Made by a program: the position numbers and the translations under genes
Part shown: in pieces, positions 9,643 through 19,293 of the stretch
Numbering within the stretch: the first letter of the stretch is position 1
How the letters are laid out: every line of letters starts with the position of its first letter
The notes under the pieces: model-generated
What the model was told of the DNA's origin: nothing
What the model saw: the letters and a program-made list of their open reading frames with translations, nothing else
Database searches by the model: none
NCBI RefSeq assembly: GCF_023822005.2
Contig: NZ_CP098806.1
Location: forward strand, 1,984,001-2,048,000
DNA length: 64,000 nucleotides
Origin: Dyadobacter fanqingshengii
GTDB lineage: Bacteria; Bacteroidota; Bacteroidia; Cytophagales; Spirosomataceae
Direction of reading: 5' to 3'

Positions 9643-11994
9643 TTACTTCAAGAGTTCAGCGATAACCAAATCTTTCCTCCGCGATTCCGGCGTCACTTTC
9701 AAATGCACTAATTTGCCGTTCTGCAACTCACCCTCGACCGTTGTTTTATAAGGTGCATGCAGCTTGAATTTCACATTCCAATCTTTTGGCCATGCCGGGA
9801 AAAGATAGATCGAATCGCCAACGGTCTGCATCAACATTTCCTGCAAACCGATCATGCCCGAACCGCCCCAATTGTGGTCGGGAACCCAGTCGTGTCCCGG
9901 CCCCCAAAATGCCGGAAATCTCCGTCCGGAATCTTGTAACTTCTTTACTGCGAGGGCAGCTGCTTCTTCCGTTAACCCCAGTCTTGCGCAGAAAATATTG
10001 TCCTGATGCCAGCTGGTGTGGTTTCGGTTCTTAATGGCTTCCGTGTCATATTTCCAGGTGTTCACCGCCACTTGCAGGTCCGGCAAGCCTACGCCGTACA
10101 TTCCGAAAGGAAAAACGGGGTAAAGCTGCGGGATTTCGGTGTTTTGGATCCGCTCCCAAGCCCTGGCCGGAGCAATCGTCTGGTGTCCCTGCATTTGACG
10201 AAAACTTAGCGGCGGCACCCTGCCCAGCCGTGCCGCCCATTCTTTCCGCTGCGCGTCCGTGCCGTATTTTGCAGGCAATGCGAGCATTCGCGAAAGCACC
10301 GTTTTCAGGCCCGCGACCGTCGTAACGGAGTTATATGTCATTTTGTAAGTCTCTGCTGCTGAACCCGGAAAAATCACCAAATGTCCGTTTTGATCCAGTT
10401 TTTTGACTCCCCGCTTCTCCGCCAGATACTGATAATGTTCATCGAAAAATACTGTGCAACTTTCGATCAGCGGCAGATATTTGCTGATATCCGAGCCTGT
10501 AAAGCGCTCAATGTCAAGCATCATCAGACAAAATTCCAGAGATGTGTCCCAGAGATATTCCAGCCAGGCATTATATTCCACGCCGGAATCAAAATCTTTG
10601 GGCCGCTTTTGCCCGTATTCAGCATAATTAGGCAAGCCAAAATTTTCGATCTGCTCAGTAAAAGATGCTCCCTGGTGCCCCCAGTAATGTTTTGTGCGTG
10701 TTTCGGCATTTGATAATGTCCGCAGGTAAAAGTCAAATTGTGAGGACATCATATCAAAATCCCCGCTTTTGAGCATGGGCCAATATACCAGCCGCTGATT
10801 TTGCGCGGTAAATGTTCCTCCGCCCCAACTCCGGTAATCCGGCCCGAATGTTAATGTTGAATCGATAAAAACCGGATCGTGTGTAAAAAGTCCGCCGTTG
10901 AATTTGGTTGGATAAGCGCCAAAAGCATTGCAGCCCAGCATATACCTGAAAATCTGATAATTACGCCCAACCTGCCAGATCGGGGAAGCTGGATCCGGCT
11001 TCTCAACATTGATCGCAATGTGGCTTCGCCGCCAATAGGCATTCCACCAATCCAATGTTTTCTGCCTGGCTGTTTTTTTCTCGCTTTCGGCTTTTGAAAC
11101 GATTTTTGACAGTCCGCTTTTCCATTTCTCCGCATCGCTATTTTCCTCGATATGGAGAAAAACATTTAAATGATGTGCTCTCGCAGCTGCCCTGCTTTTC
11201 AAACCAAATCCCAGAAATGGCGTATTCACATATTTCCCTGAAACCGTTTTCAATTGTCCGTTGGCCACGTCAGGAACCATGTTTTCACCCTGCATCCAAC
11301 CGCCATAAACCATTCCTTTCAACGGGTTCCAAAGCTGCGACTCCACCGGTTCCAATTGCTGCTGCTTTACCGCCAGATCAAACAATGTTGAATCCTTATT
11401 TTGATGGTAAAAAAGGATTCCGTTTTCATGCGCATTAACGATATCTTTTGAAGCTATCACTTTATCTTTCAGCCATTTAAAAGAACTTGCATTCTTTTCC
11501 CGCCCTTGCAACTCCCTATCATGTGTACGCCAACTTTCATACCAGGCATTGACCTGAACAGGCTTATTACCAGCCACATCGACATGCACAACCGGATTGA
11601 AAACATCAACCCAAATTTTCAGGACAACTTCTTGATTACCAGACTTACCAGCGATCTCAACAGATCCTTCTTGCAGTTTCAACTCCTGCCGAAACGTCGC
11701 TCCATCAGTAAATGGATTAGGAGAAAGCGTTACCCGAACCCGTCCCAGTTTTGGAAAAATATTGTTCTCGTCAAACGCTCCGCTTCTGGATAAATAAAAT
11801 AGAACATCGCCCTTTTCCAGCCATACATTCAAACCCATGTCACCACCTCCGACAGGCATCGATTCACCGGAATTCTTACTCTGGCTAGTCCATTTGACAT
11901 TGTAGGTTTCCGGAGAAAGTGTCTGTGCTAATGCACTCTTAATGAGACATAAACAGAGGAAAAATGAGATCAGAGAACGGGGCAGTATGGACAT
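9643..11994 (-). CDS. DUF5703-type secreted glycosidase-like protein
   Basis: This 783-residue protein has a signal peptide ending SALAQ (about residue 24), then an N-terminal beta-sandwich region with SMPVGGGDMGLNVWLEKGD, a layout resembling DUF5703, followed by a long helical part typical of (alpha/alpha)6 glycosidases (YRSWGGG, NYAEYGQKRP, GPGHDWVPDHNWGG). It shares the general two-domain plan of GH95 and related families, and it lies next to a GH95 gene. I assign the family from memory and cannot name the activity. Its ATG directly follows the stop of the upstream DUF3826 gene with no gap, so the two are probably translationally coupled. Confidence 0.68.
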   Translation of the reverse strand: MSILPRSLISFFLCLCLIKSALAQTLSPETYNVKWTSQSKNSGESMPVGGGDMGLNVWLEKGDVLFYLSRSGAFDENNIFPKLGRVRVTLSPNPFTDGATFRQELKLQEGSVEIAGKSGNQEVVLKIWVDVFNPVVHVDVAGNKPVQVNAWYESWRTHDRELQGREKNASSFKWLKDKVIASKDIVNAHENGILFYHQNKDSTLFDLAVKQQQLEPVESQLWNPLKGMVYGGWMQGENMVPDVANGQLKTVSGKYVNTPFLGFGLKSRAAARAHHLNVFLHIEENSDAEKWKSGLSKIVSKAESEKKTARQKTLDWWNAYWRRSHIAINVEKPDPASPIWQVGRNYQIFRYMLGCNAFGAYPTKFNGGLFTHDPVFIDSTLTFGPDYRSWGGGTFTAQNQRLVYWPMLKSGDFDMMSSQFDFYLRTLSNAETRTKHYWGHQGASFTEQIENFGLPNYAEYGQKRPKDFDSGVEYNAWLEYLWDTSLEFCLMMLDIERFTGSDISKYLPLIESCTVFFDEHYQYLAEKRGVKKLDQNGHLVIFPGSAAETYKMTYNSVTTVAGLKTVLSRMLALPAKYGTDAQRKEWAARLGRVPPLSFRQMQGHQTIAPARAWERIQNTEIPQLYPVFPFGMYGVGLPDLQVAVNTWKYDTEAIKNRNHTSWHQDNIFCARLGLTEEAAALAVKKLQDSGRRFPAFWGPGHDWVPDHNWGGSGMIGLQEMLMQTVGDSIYLFPAWPKDWNVKFKLHAPYKTTVEGELQNGKLVHLKVTPESRRKDLVIAELLK

Positions 11995-12591
11995 TTACCT
12001 TCCGTTTGATTTGAATGCTTTCATGCGCGCTTCCCAGTTTTTGCGCTCCTCCTGAATATTGTAGCCGCGTCCGGATAGGTAATTGTTAATCCTTCCCTTG
12101 TATTTACCAAACACCTTGTGCTTTTCCTCGGAAGATCCACCATCCATTGCCAGCTCTCTGGCTTCGGTTAACCAGCTCATTATCTGCGACTTTTCTTCAT
12201 CTTTCAATGTAGGGATCATGTCTGTATAAGCTTTATAGGTCACAGGCAAAACGCCATAGGTCATGCCGTCCTTGATTTTTTCAACTTGCGCGGGTGTAAG
12301 TTGCGATGCAAGCTGCGACACGTAATGTTTATGCAGTTCAGCCCGTTTTTGTTCGGTCTGTTCTTCGCTTTTCTGCAATTTATTTAAATCAGAATACTGC
12401 TTCACCATGATTTCCCTAACCCGCTTATACTTCACAGAATCAGCAATTTGGAGTTCAGCCAGGATTTTATCGGAGCGTTTTGTGACAGTTGCAATGTAAG
12501 CTTGTTCGCTGTCGGGCTGGCTTTGTGCTTTCAAAAGCGGGCAAGCGAGCAGTCCTATGCACATCAAAATTTGTTTCAATTTCATAGTCAT
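11995..12591 (-). CDS. DUF3826 domain secreted protein
   Basis: A 198-residue protein with a signal peptide (hydrophobic residues 7-20, cleavage after LKAQ) and a mainly helical, charged mature part (SDKILAELQI, YGVLPVTYKAYTDMIPTL, FGKYKGRINNYLSGRGY). It matches my recollection of DUF3826, a family that recurs in plant-polysaccharide loci of Bacteroidota and has no defined activity known to me. The gene lies 8 bp after the isomerase/epimerase gene, and its stop codon abuts the start of the DUF5703 gene. A helper or binding role is as likely as an enzymatic one. Confidence 0.7.
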   Translation of the reverse strand: MTMKLKQILMCIGLLACPLLKAQSQPDSEQAYIATVTKRSDKILAELQIADSVKYKRVREIMVKQYSDLNKLQKSEEQTEQKRAELHKHYVSQLASQLTPAQVEKIKDGMTYGVLPVTYKAYTDMIPTLKDEEKSQIMSWLTEARELAMDGGSSEEKHKVFGKYKGRINNYLSGRGYNIQEERKNWEARMKAFKSNGR

Positions 12592-12599
12592 TGCGTTAG

Positions 12600-13487
12600 T
12601 TATGCGTTTTGAAAAACAGATTTCATGAATGTGGTGTTAGCGCCAAAATTCCCTTTGACGTCCTGCGGTTTTGATGCGTCTCGCGAGCGTTCGATCACCA
12701 GCCAGCCTTTCCAGCCCATTTTATCCAATGTGGCCTTCACTTTTTTCATATCCAGTCGCGTGTTTTTTTCAAGCCAAACGCCATCCTTATCCGTACAGTG
12801 GATCTGGCAAATGCGGTTTTTGCCCAAAATCTGCAACTCTTCGCTCACATCCCGACCGGCTTCCAACGCATTGGAAAAATTGAAATAAATCTGAATCGCC
12901 TTCGAGCCGACTTCATTCAACAGCTTCACTTCGTCCTCCGCACTGAGTGCCGTTTCAATGCCGATCACCACGCCCGCTTTTTCAGCCATCGGCGCGATCC
13001 GTTTCAGTCGTTCTATAATTTGAGGCCTCAATTCAGGATTTTTCACCAAGTCGCCTTGCACGCCCATGGGAAGAAAAGCAGTTTTAATGTCCATCTGCTT
13101 CATAGTTTCAATGCAATCGCCGATTGTTTTTTCAATCCCGTCCCGTTTAGCGAATGATTGGGAATAAAATCCAGTCATGGCCAGCGAGCAGATTTCAAGA
13201 TTTAGCTCTTTTGCTTTATCCAGATATTGCTTCCTGACCTCAGGATCAACCAGTTTGTTATCAAATGTGGGCCGATTGCCCAATCCACCCATATCCACCT
13301 CCAAACCATCCGCTCCGATTTCCTTAGCCAATGGTAAAGCGCTCAATTTCTGTCGTTTCAGGATCATCAGATCAATGACTGCAATTTTATAACGCTGCTT
13401 TTTGCCCTTCGCCAGCAGCATCGGTGCAAATGGCAAAAAGACGCCGGACAATGTTGCTAGTACGAGAAATTTGCGTCGTTCCATCAT
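12600..13487 (-). CDS. Sugar phosphate isomerase/epimerase-family TIM-barrel protein, exported
   Basis: The protein has the xylose isomerase-like TIM-barrel pattern of the sugar isomerase/epimerase family: EIGADGLEVDMGG, LEICSLAMTGFY, GIETALSAEDEVKLL, QIHCTDKDG, GWLVIERSRD near the C-terminus. The N-terminus MMERRKFLVLATLSG looks like a twin-arginine or hydrophobic export signal, so it probably works in the periplasm. The frame is open to an ATG at 13514, but I chose 13487: it overlaps the upstream stop as ATGA and places the RR motif at the extreme N-terminus, giving 295 residues. The operon context suggests action on a released sugar or sugar derivative, not a phosphorylated one. Confidence 0.8.
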   Translation of the reverse strand: MMERRKFLVLATLSGVFLPFAPMLLAKGKKQRYKIAVIDLMILKRQKLSALPLAKEIGADGLEVDMGGLGNRPTFDNKLVDPEVRKQYLDKAKELNLEICSLAMTGFYSQSFAKRDGIEKTIGDCIETMKQMDIKTAFLPMGVQGDLVKNPELRPQIIERLKRIAPMAEKAGVVIGIETALSAEDEVKLLNEVGSKAIQIYFNFSNALEAGRDVSEELQILGKNRICQIHCTDKDGVWLEKNTRLDMKKVKATLDKMGWKGWLVIERSRDASKPQDVKGNFGANTTFMKSVFQNA

Positions 13488-14584
13488 TTGCTGCTCACAT
13501 TTGATAACGGCCATTTTCCTTCGCTAATGGCTTTTCCCTTCAATTTAGAGGGATCAATTTTCACATATTTGAGGCGCTCGCGGCGCCAGGTGTATACAAT
13601 GTGTACCATACCGTCATCAGACTGAATAACAGAAGGATACGAATACTGACTGATGGGCGAATCTTCCAGAACCAGCGCTGCTTCCCAATTTTTGCCATCT
13701 TTCGAAATCGCCACATTCAAAGGCGTCCGTGGCCCTTTTGCTTCTGTTCCCGGAGGCAGAACGTGGTTATAAACCAGTAATTGACGGCCATCTTTCAATG
13801 TTACCGCATCCGTTCCCGAATTGTTGTTGGGCAAATTCGACTCCTTCATTTCAGACCAAGTTTTCCCGCTGTCTTTCGACCAGGATTCAACAATGGCGCG
13901 ATTTCGGCTGCGGCATAGGACTTGCAAATCACCATTGGCATGTATCAAAATGCTGGGCTGGATTGCATTAATGGTTTTTCCATCGTTAATAGGCCCTACT
14001 TTCCGCCACGTTTTGCCAAAGTCGGGTGTTACTTCGAAATGAACGCGCCACCCATCTTTTCCTTCCGTGCTCGATGGACACCATAGTTCTCCATTGGCAA
14101 GCAAAACGGGCTTGTTTTTGATAGGACCTAGAAACCCCTCCTGCAATGCGGTTGGTTTCGACCAGCTTTTTCCGTTGTCCCTGGACGTGATCAGGAATCC
14201 CTTCCATCCAGCAACATTGGGGCCTACTTTGTAAAAAAGCATCAGTTCGCCTTTTGGAACCTGATACAAGACCGGATTCCAGCATGCATAACGCAATGTG
14301 TCGTTCACAATACCATTTGCAACTTCCACTGGTGCTGTCCATTTGCCACTTTCGAGGCGGCTTACCCAGATTCCGACGTCGGGATTGCGCTCTTTTGTTC
14401 CTCCGAAAAAGGCGCTTACGAGCCCGTCAGGCGTTTCCGCGATGGTGGACGCGTGGCTTTCGGGGAAAGAGGTTTTTTCGAAAATAAAGTCGTCGGTGAC
14501 GATGCCGTCCTTAAAAATTTGGGCCTTCGCGATGCCTGTGAGGCATAGTAGGAATGCGGCGATGGGAATTAGGTGTTTTTTCAT
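13484..14584 (-). CDS. Predicted neuraminidase-like exo-hydrolase (Asp-box propeller, COG4692 type)
   Basis: A 366-residue secreted protein with a signal peptide ending IAKAQ (about residue 22). The opening ESHASTIAETPDGLVSAFFG and GTKERNPDVGIWVSR is typical of the predicted-neuraminidase group. Asp boxes occur as SRDNGKSWSK, TPDFGKTWRK, SKDSGKTWSE and SKDGKNWEA. True GH33 sialidases have a FRIP motif that I do not find here. Its place inside a pectate lyase operon argues against sialic acid; acidic plant sugars are alternatives. It overlaps both neighbours by 4 nt (ATGA), which implies coupled translation. Confidence 0.78.
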   Translation of the reverse strand: MKKHLIPIAAFLLCLTGIAKAQIFKDGIVTDDFIFEKTSFPESHASTIAETPDGLVSAFFGGTKERNPDVGIWVSRLESGKWTAPVEVANGIVNDTLRYACWNPVLYQVPKGELMLFYKVGPNVAGWKGFLITSRDNGKSWSKPTALQEGFLGPIKNKPVLLANGELWCPSSTEGKDGWRVHFEVTPDFGKTWRKVGPINDGKTINAIQPSILIHANGDLQVLCRSRNRAIVESWSKDSGKTWSEMKESNLPNNNSGTDAVTLKDGRQLLVYNHVLPPGTEAKGPRTPLNVAISKDGKNWEAALVLEDSPISQYSYPSVIQSDDGMVHIVYTWRRERLKYVKIDPSKLKGKAISEGKWPLSNVSSK

Positions 14585-16137
14585 ATTTGTTTAATCAATA
14601 ATCTTTCGATTTTTTCTGATGAGCCTGCTTTTTTACCGTTAACCAAAACTTGCAATCCTCTTCCTTTTTTGTAATGATTCCCATCTTCATCCCATATGAT
14701 CGTCAATACGTTGCCATGATAAAGCACATTATCCAGACAAAACCAATCCCACTTTTCCTGCGGGATCAACGGGTTGATTTCAATGGTGTCGTCTTCCCTC
14801 GGTCGAAGCCCAACCAGACCAGAAATAATGAGGTCGTTGAATGTAGAATGATTGTAATATCTGCTCCTTTCCTGATCGCCTTTGAGCCAGTAACCCGTCG
14901 TTTCATCCAGATATTCGCCGATATAGGGCTTCCCACGGTAATATTGCGACTCCACATATAGCTCCATTAATCTGAAATAAGTGGTGTCTGTCAAAGTTTT
15001 GTTCTCGCTGGCATTCATCCGGTTGGCCATTCCGGTTAATGTTTGCGAAGTGGCAAATGGCCAGACTGCACCGTCCCATTCGCATTTGCAACAGCCATGC
15101 GTGCGGAAATCCGGGTGCCTCCGCTCTGCGGTTGTGAGCCCGAATGGCGCGCGAAAACCCTTAGGATCAATTACTTGCTGCCAGGCTTCATCGTGCTTTT
15201 CATTGGGTAAATTAAAATACCACGGAATATAACCAATCGCCTCCCGGACGCCAGCAAATGCTCCGCTGCCACCCTTTTTCACTGTTTCAAAAAACCCGGT
15301 TTCAGGGTTCCAGAGCTTTTCTATGATCAGTTTTTTCAAAGTGTCTGCCTTTGACTGATAAAAGCCTTTGGTGGCGGAATCCCCTTTCAAATGTGCGATC
15401 TGAGCGATTGCCTTTGCATTTCCATACATGTAACTGTTAATAGTCGGCCTTGCATTTTGCTCTCTCCGGCCGCCGCTGAGCGACTCTTCCATGCCGTCTT
15501 TTACATCCGTTTGCCAAAAAAGCCCGGAAACCGTGCGGCGGTCTTTTTCCCAAGCCTGATATTCCGATTGCAGATCCGGCAGCATGTCCAGCACAAATGC
15601 TTTGTTCCGATTCACCTTATAGCGATTATAAAGCGCATCGGCCGTCCAGCTGCTGAATGTGAGCAATTTTTTCATCCTGCCGCCTTCATTTCCTCGAAAC
15701 CACACATGCACATAATCGTCCAGATACTGCTGGTTATGCAGCCAGCGGCCCTCGTATATGTGATGTCCGAGTGCGCAGCTGATCATGTTATACTTGTCTG
15801 CGTAATTGCGGTCGCCCAGAAATTCAGTGATAATAAAGCCTTGCGGGGTCTTGTGAATGTGTTTCCGGAATGTCCACCAGCGGTAATAATAGATCTCCTG
15901 AAAATTATCCTGCGGACAGTCGAACAGCGGAATGTTGGCTTTCATCCAGTCCCAGGACTGCGCATTAGGAATCGCATTGACCTTATTTTCATCCTCCATC
16001 CGGTTGAAATGCTCCACATGATGCCTGTAATGCTCCGCTTTCAGCACGGCCGGGCCAATGCTGTGCTTTGAACACGCACTCATTCCGATCAAGATAATCA
16101 ACAATAAATAGATCTGGTTCTTTGTGTGCATGATCAT
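14581..16137 (-). CDS. MGH1-like/GH63-like (alpha/alpha)6 glycosidase lipoprotein
   Basis: The 518-residue protein begins with a lipoprotein signal; the likely lipidated residue is Cys22 (GMSAC). The mature part resembles trehalase/GH63/MGH1-like glycosidases with (alpha/alpha)6 barrels: YYYRWWTFRKHI, FLGDRNYADKYNMI, INSYMYGNAKAIAQIA, LWNPETGFF, CKCEWDGAVWPFATSQTL and YYNHSTFNDLIISGL. The pattern WDGAVWPFATSQ is the most telling. The gene starts at the ATG overlapping the previous stop (ATGA) and ends with an ATGA overlap into the neuraminidase-like gene. The substrate is unknown; a glycosidase acting on a pectin fragment is the simplest inference. Confidence 0.72.
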   Translation of the reverse strand: MIMHTKNQIYLLLIILIGMSACSKHSIGPAVLKAEHYRHHVEHFNRMEDENKVNAIPNAQSWDWMKANIPLFDCPQDNFQEIYYYRWWTFRKHIHKTPQGFIITEFLGDRNYADKYNMISCALGHHIYEGRWLHNQQYLDDYVHVWFRGNEGGRMKKLLTFSSWTADALYNRYKVNRNKAFVLDMLPDLQSEYQAWEKDRRTVSGLFWQTDVKDGMEESLSGGRREQNARPTINSYMYGNAKAIAQIAHLKGDSATKGFYQSKADTLKKLIIEKLWNPETGFFETVKKGGSGAFAGVREAIGYIPWYFNLPNEKHDEAWQQVIDPKGFRAPFGLTTAERRHPDFRTHGCCKCEWDGAVWPFATSQTLTGMANRMNASENKTLTDTTYFRLMELYVESQYYRGKPYIGEYLDETTGYWLKGDQERSRYYNHSTFNDLIISGLVGLRPREDDTIEINPLIPQEKWDWFCLDNVLYHGNVLTIIWDEDGNHYKKGRGLQVLVNGKKAGSSEKIERLLIKQI

Positions 16138-19100
16138 TTTTTAGTTATCCAAAAAACCACCGGACCAGCCGTTGCTTGCGCCGTCTGGCCTATTTTAATT
16201 GATTTCCCTCCCTTAATGTTATCTGTTTTTCCTATCCATTTTCCTGTCGTCGGATCAATGCGCCGCAGGAGGAAATTGCCTTTAAAACCGCTTAGATCCA
16301 GATTAAAGCTTGTAGCGGTTTCTTTATAAATAATGGCCCCATATTCCGTATTAAACAACCTGTATCCATCCGAAGAATCTGGCTTCATCTTTGAAACATC
16401 ATTTAAAAAACCATCAGAAATTCGTGGAATTGCACTGATGGATCCGCCAGCCAGAAAGACGGCCCATGCATTTGAATCATAATTTCCTGCTGAGTAAAGC
16501 ACTGCTTTTTCAGGATATTTCCAACGGTAATCCAGTACTGCTTTATAAATCGAATGGAAGGAAATTTTGCCAGTCTTCTGCAACCTGGCGTGTTGTCTGG
16601 GCGCCAGATTTTTGCCGCCTTCCGGTGCGTAAAATGTGCCGTCTTCGCGTAAATGCCAGTAACGAATGTCAATGATGTCCACGATTTTGGCATAACCAGG
16701 CTCGGCCAGAATTGCGTCTTGCACATCCTTCGTTGTGCTCAGCGCGACCAATGCATTTTTGCCCGTTTCTTTTTCCCAGTCAGCAATCACATCCAGCCAG
16801 AATTTGACGAAATGCAGCGGCCCCGTGTATTCAGCACCGATAAATTGAATGACGCCGCTTTGATCGGCGAAATTTTCGAGGCATTTGCGAATGTATGCGG
16901 TGTGAATGGCCCTGCGCTGGGGATTTTCAATGTCGTAAAATTGCTCTGCCATAAAAATCCGCTTATCACCCGCGTAAGGTGGCGGCTCCGGAAAGCCGGT
17001 TGCATTGATATTGTTGGCGGAACGCCAGGGGAAATCAGCATAATGCGCGCCTGCTTCCAGAATGTTATGCTGAAAATAGTTTTGATGATAAAGCACCAGT
17101 CCTTTTTGGTCAGCCAGTTGTACAAACTCTTTAAGTCGTGTCCAATACCATGCATTGTATTTCGAAAGATCATATTTGCTGAGCTTGTCCCATGCCGTTT
17201 CTTTACCGCTTCTGGCGAACGGTTGTTCGTAAAATGGGGGCCATACTTCGCTGTCAATGCGCCGGATGCGCTCGTGATCGTCACGGCGGCGGTCGTACCA
17301 GAGGCCATAATTATGATCCAGCACTGTTATATTTTTAGCCAATAGTGAGTCCGTCATGGCTTCGGGAATGTCGGTCAAACCAGCGCCGGATCGCCCGGGA
17401 ACGAACCGGGTTATATGCGGTTTAGCTTGCGCCACATCGTGCGGACGAATGCTTCCGCGCCACCAGGGAACCTCCTGACGGTTTCCGGTAACAACCTGTT
17501 CTCCGCGTACCAGCCATCCATTTTGGATGGTTAACGGTGGTAGATTTTGCTTTTTTATCGGAGTTTTTATTCCAATTTCATCAATGGTTTTAACATTGCC
17601 GGCAATTACAGGAATGGGGTTTCGGTCTTTCGCTGAATCGATCCAGTCGGCAAGTGATGCTGCGGAAACATTGGATTTCGCTGTCAGCTCTGCTGCCTGC
17701 TGAATGCTTGGGCTGCTGGACGCTTCGGATTCTTTTGGCATTAGGGCAGCATTGGAAAGTGCCTCGTTCCCAATCCGTTCCGATAGTTGTGTAAAATACA
17801 AACTGCGCGGCTTGATGTGCTCATTGACATTCTCCCAAAACCCATCCCCCGCAAATTCAGCCCAGATCCCGAATGCAAAATTGGTTACCCCCGGCGGACT
17901 GACATTTTCTACCCGCGACGCCGAACATTGCCACATAACACTGTTAGCCGCAGTCCAGCCCGCTCCCTGGCCATCCTGGCCGCGATTTTTGAAGCTTAAT
18001 GCCTGACCATCGACAACCACATTATCAAACAAAACACCGGAAGCCCAGCTATCCGCCGTTCCACTGAACCCAAACGGCTGAACCGACTCGCACTGCACAA
18101 ATGCATTAGGTCCGGCAGCGCGGTAACCCGTGGTAAAATCATGAAAACCATTTTCAGCATAGCACCTTTGAAAAAGCGTAAGCTGCCCTTGTGTGTAAAA
18201 TGTATTCCGCCGCTGCCCCGCAATTTCAGAAACAGGCATCAGCGACTTACAATCCTCGACCGTAACCTGGGAAGCTGTTTCAAAAAGCGCGACGGCCGAT
18301 CCGGCGAGGCCTTTGAAATGCACTTGCCTCACCCACGCATTCTCTACATTTTCCATTCTTACCCCCATCCAGCGATGTTCTTCGTCTTTCAGGTTTGTGC
18401 TATCGAATGTGGATTCAATGCAAAGGTTTTCAATGCCAACCTGGCTTATGCGGCCCGGCCAGTCATATTTTGTGATGAATCCACCGCCATATTTTTTGTC
18501 CAAAGCCGTTGTGAGCGGCGCATTAATGGTGATCTGGTTTCGGGAAATGGCTGTAATGGTGCGGTCCCAAACAATATCCCGCTGCCCGGGTTTCCAGCCA
18601 AGCCAGCCGGTTTCGCCACCAAACTCCTCCATTTTGAGTAACCGTATCCAAGCTTTCGTGGATGGACGCCGGATCTGAATCCGGTCGCCCGTTTTAAAAT
18701 CAGCAGCATTTACTACATTAAAAGTCAATGCATTAACCGGCACGTATTCATCATTAACTTCACCAAGATTCCCTATTTCAGGATCATTTGAACCTAACAC
18801 GGTTAAGATCGTTTCCCGTGAAAGCCCTGCGCCGACCAATGTTGTTTTGTTGTCTACTGTCCCATTCCCGCGTATTATAATGCCGGATTTTCTGATAAAA
18901 AGCCCTCCCAATATCGTATGCTCGCCTTTTTCGAGCAACACAGCTCCACGAAACCCGTCTTTTTCCGGCGGTAAAGAACCCACATAATCAATGGCTGACT
19001 GAATGCGTAAAGTTGCATCGCCCACCTTTGCCGGCACGACGACTTTGATCGGGACATCAGGAATTTGCTTATTACCAGCCATATAGCCTGCATAGGAGAA

Positions 19101-19289
19101 GTCTACAATGCGGTTGCCCAGCGAATCCGGGGCGTAATGCAGTTTCCCATCTTCTCCCATCGCAACGGGAGATGGTAATTTCATTTTTTTCTGGCCAATG
19201 GCACCATTAGGCATAAACAAATACAACCCCGTCATAGACAGGATTGTATTCCAAACAATCACCTTTTTTATGCAGTCCTTAACCTTCAA
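16134..19289 (-). CDS. Two-part secreted protein: pectate lyase-like beta-helix plus DUF6298 barrel
   Basis: This 1051-residue protein has two large halves. Residues about 55-520 look like a right-handed beta-helix of the pectate lyase/pectin-enzyme superfamily (RIQSAIDYVGSLP, LLEKGEHTILGGLFI, SGIIIRGNG, repeated VTVEDC and LFQRCYAENG turns). Residues about 600-1050 match my recollection of DUF6298 and look like a TIM-barrel hydrolase, with GVIQFIGAEYTGPL offering a candidate acidic residue, and VDIIDIRYWHLRED. The frame starts at TTG 19289, 4 nt after the pectate lyase stop; the next ATG (19235) would remove the basic part of the signal peptide. It may combine depolymerisation with side-group release. 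Confidence 0.65.
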   Translation of the reverse strand: MKVKDCIKKVIVWNTILSMTGLYLFMPNGAIGQKKMKLPSPVAMGEDGKLHYAPDSLGNRIVDFSYAGYMAGNKQIPDVPIKVVVPAKVGDATLRIQSAIDYVGSLPPEKDGFRGAVLLEKGEHTILGGLFIRKSGIIIRGNGTVDNKTTLVGAGLSRETILTVLGSNDPEIGNLGEVNDEYVPVNALTFNVVNAADFKTGDRIQIRRPSTKAWIRLLKMEEFGGETGWLGWKPGQRDIVWDRTITAISRNQITINAPLTTALDKKYGGGFITKYDWPGRISQVGIENLCIESTFDSTNLKDEEHRWMGVRMENVENAWVRQVHFKGLAGSAVALFETASQVTVEDCKSLMPVSEIAGQRRNTFYTQGQLTLFQRCYAENGFHDFTTGYRAAGPNAFVQCESVQPFGFSGTADSWASGVLFDNVVVDGQALSFKNRGQDGQGAGWTAANSVMWQCSASRVENVSPPGVTNFAFGIWAEFAGDGFWENVNEHIKPRSLYFTQLSERIGNEALSNAALMPKESEASSSPSIQQAAELTAKSNVSAASLADWIDSAKDRNPIPVIAGNVKTIDEIGIKTPIKKQNLPPLTIQNGWLVRGEQVVTGNRQEVPWWRGSIRPHDVAQAKPHITRFVPGRSGAGLTDIPEAMTDSLLAKNITVLDHNYGLWYDRRRDDHERIRRIDSEVWPPFYEQPFARSGKETAWDKLSKYDLSKYNAWYWTRLKEFVQLADQKGLVLYHQNYFQHNILEAGAHYADFPWRSANNINATGFPEPPPYAGDKRIFMAEQFYDIENPQRRAIHTAYIRKCLENFADQSGVIQFIGAEYTGPLHFVKFWLDVIADWEKETGKNALVALSTTKDVQDAILAEPGYAKIVDIIDIRYWHLREDGTFYAPEGGKNLAPRQHARLQKTGKISFHSIYKAVLDYRWKYPEKAVLYSAGNYDSNAWAVFLAGGSISAIPRISDGFLNDVSKMKPDSSDGYRLFNTEYGAIIYKETATSFNLDLSGFKGNFLLRRIDPTTGKWIGKTDNIKGGKSIKIGQTAQATAGPVVFWITKK

Positions 19290-19293
19290 AATC

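Noticed and set aside
13484..14584. True sialidase with sialic acid catabolism
   Set aside because: No FRIP motif and no sialic acid uptake or lyase genes in the window; the setting is a pectate lyase operon.
15391..16071. Plus-strand frame of 226 codons opposite the MGH1-like gene
   Set aside because: The real minus-strand gene has a lipobox and glycosidase motifs; the antisense frame has neither.
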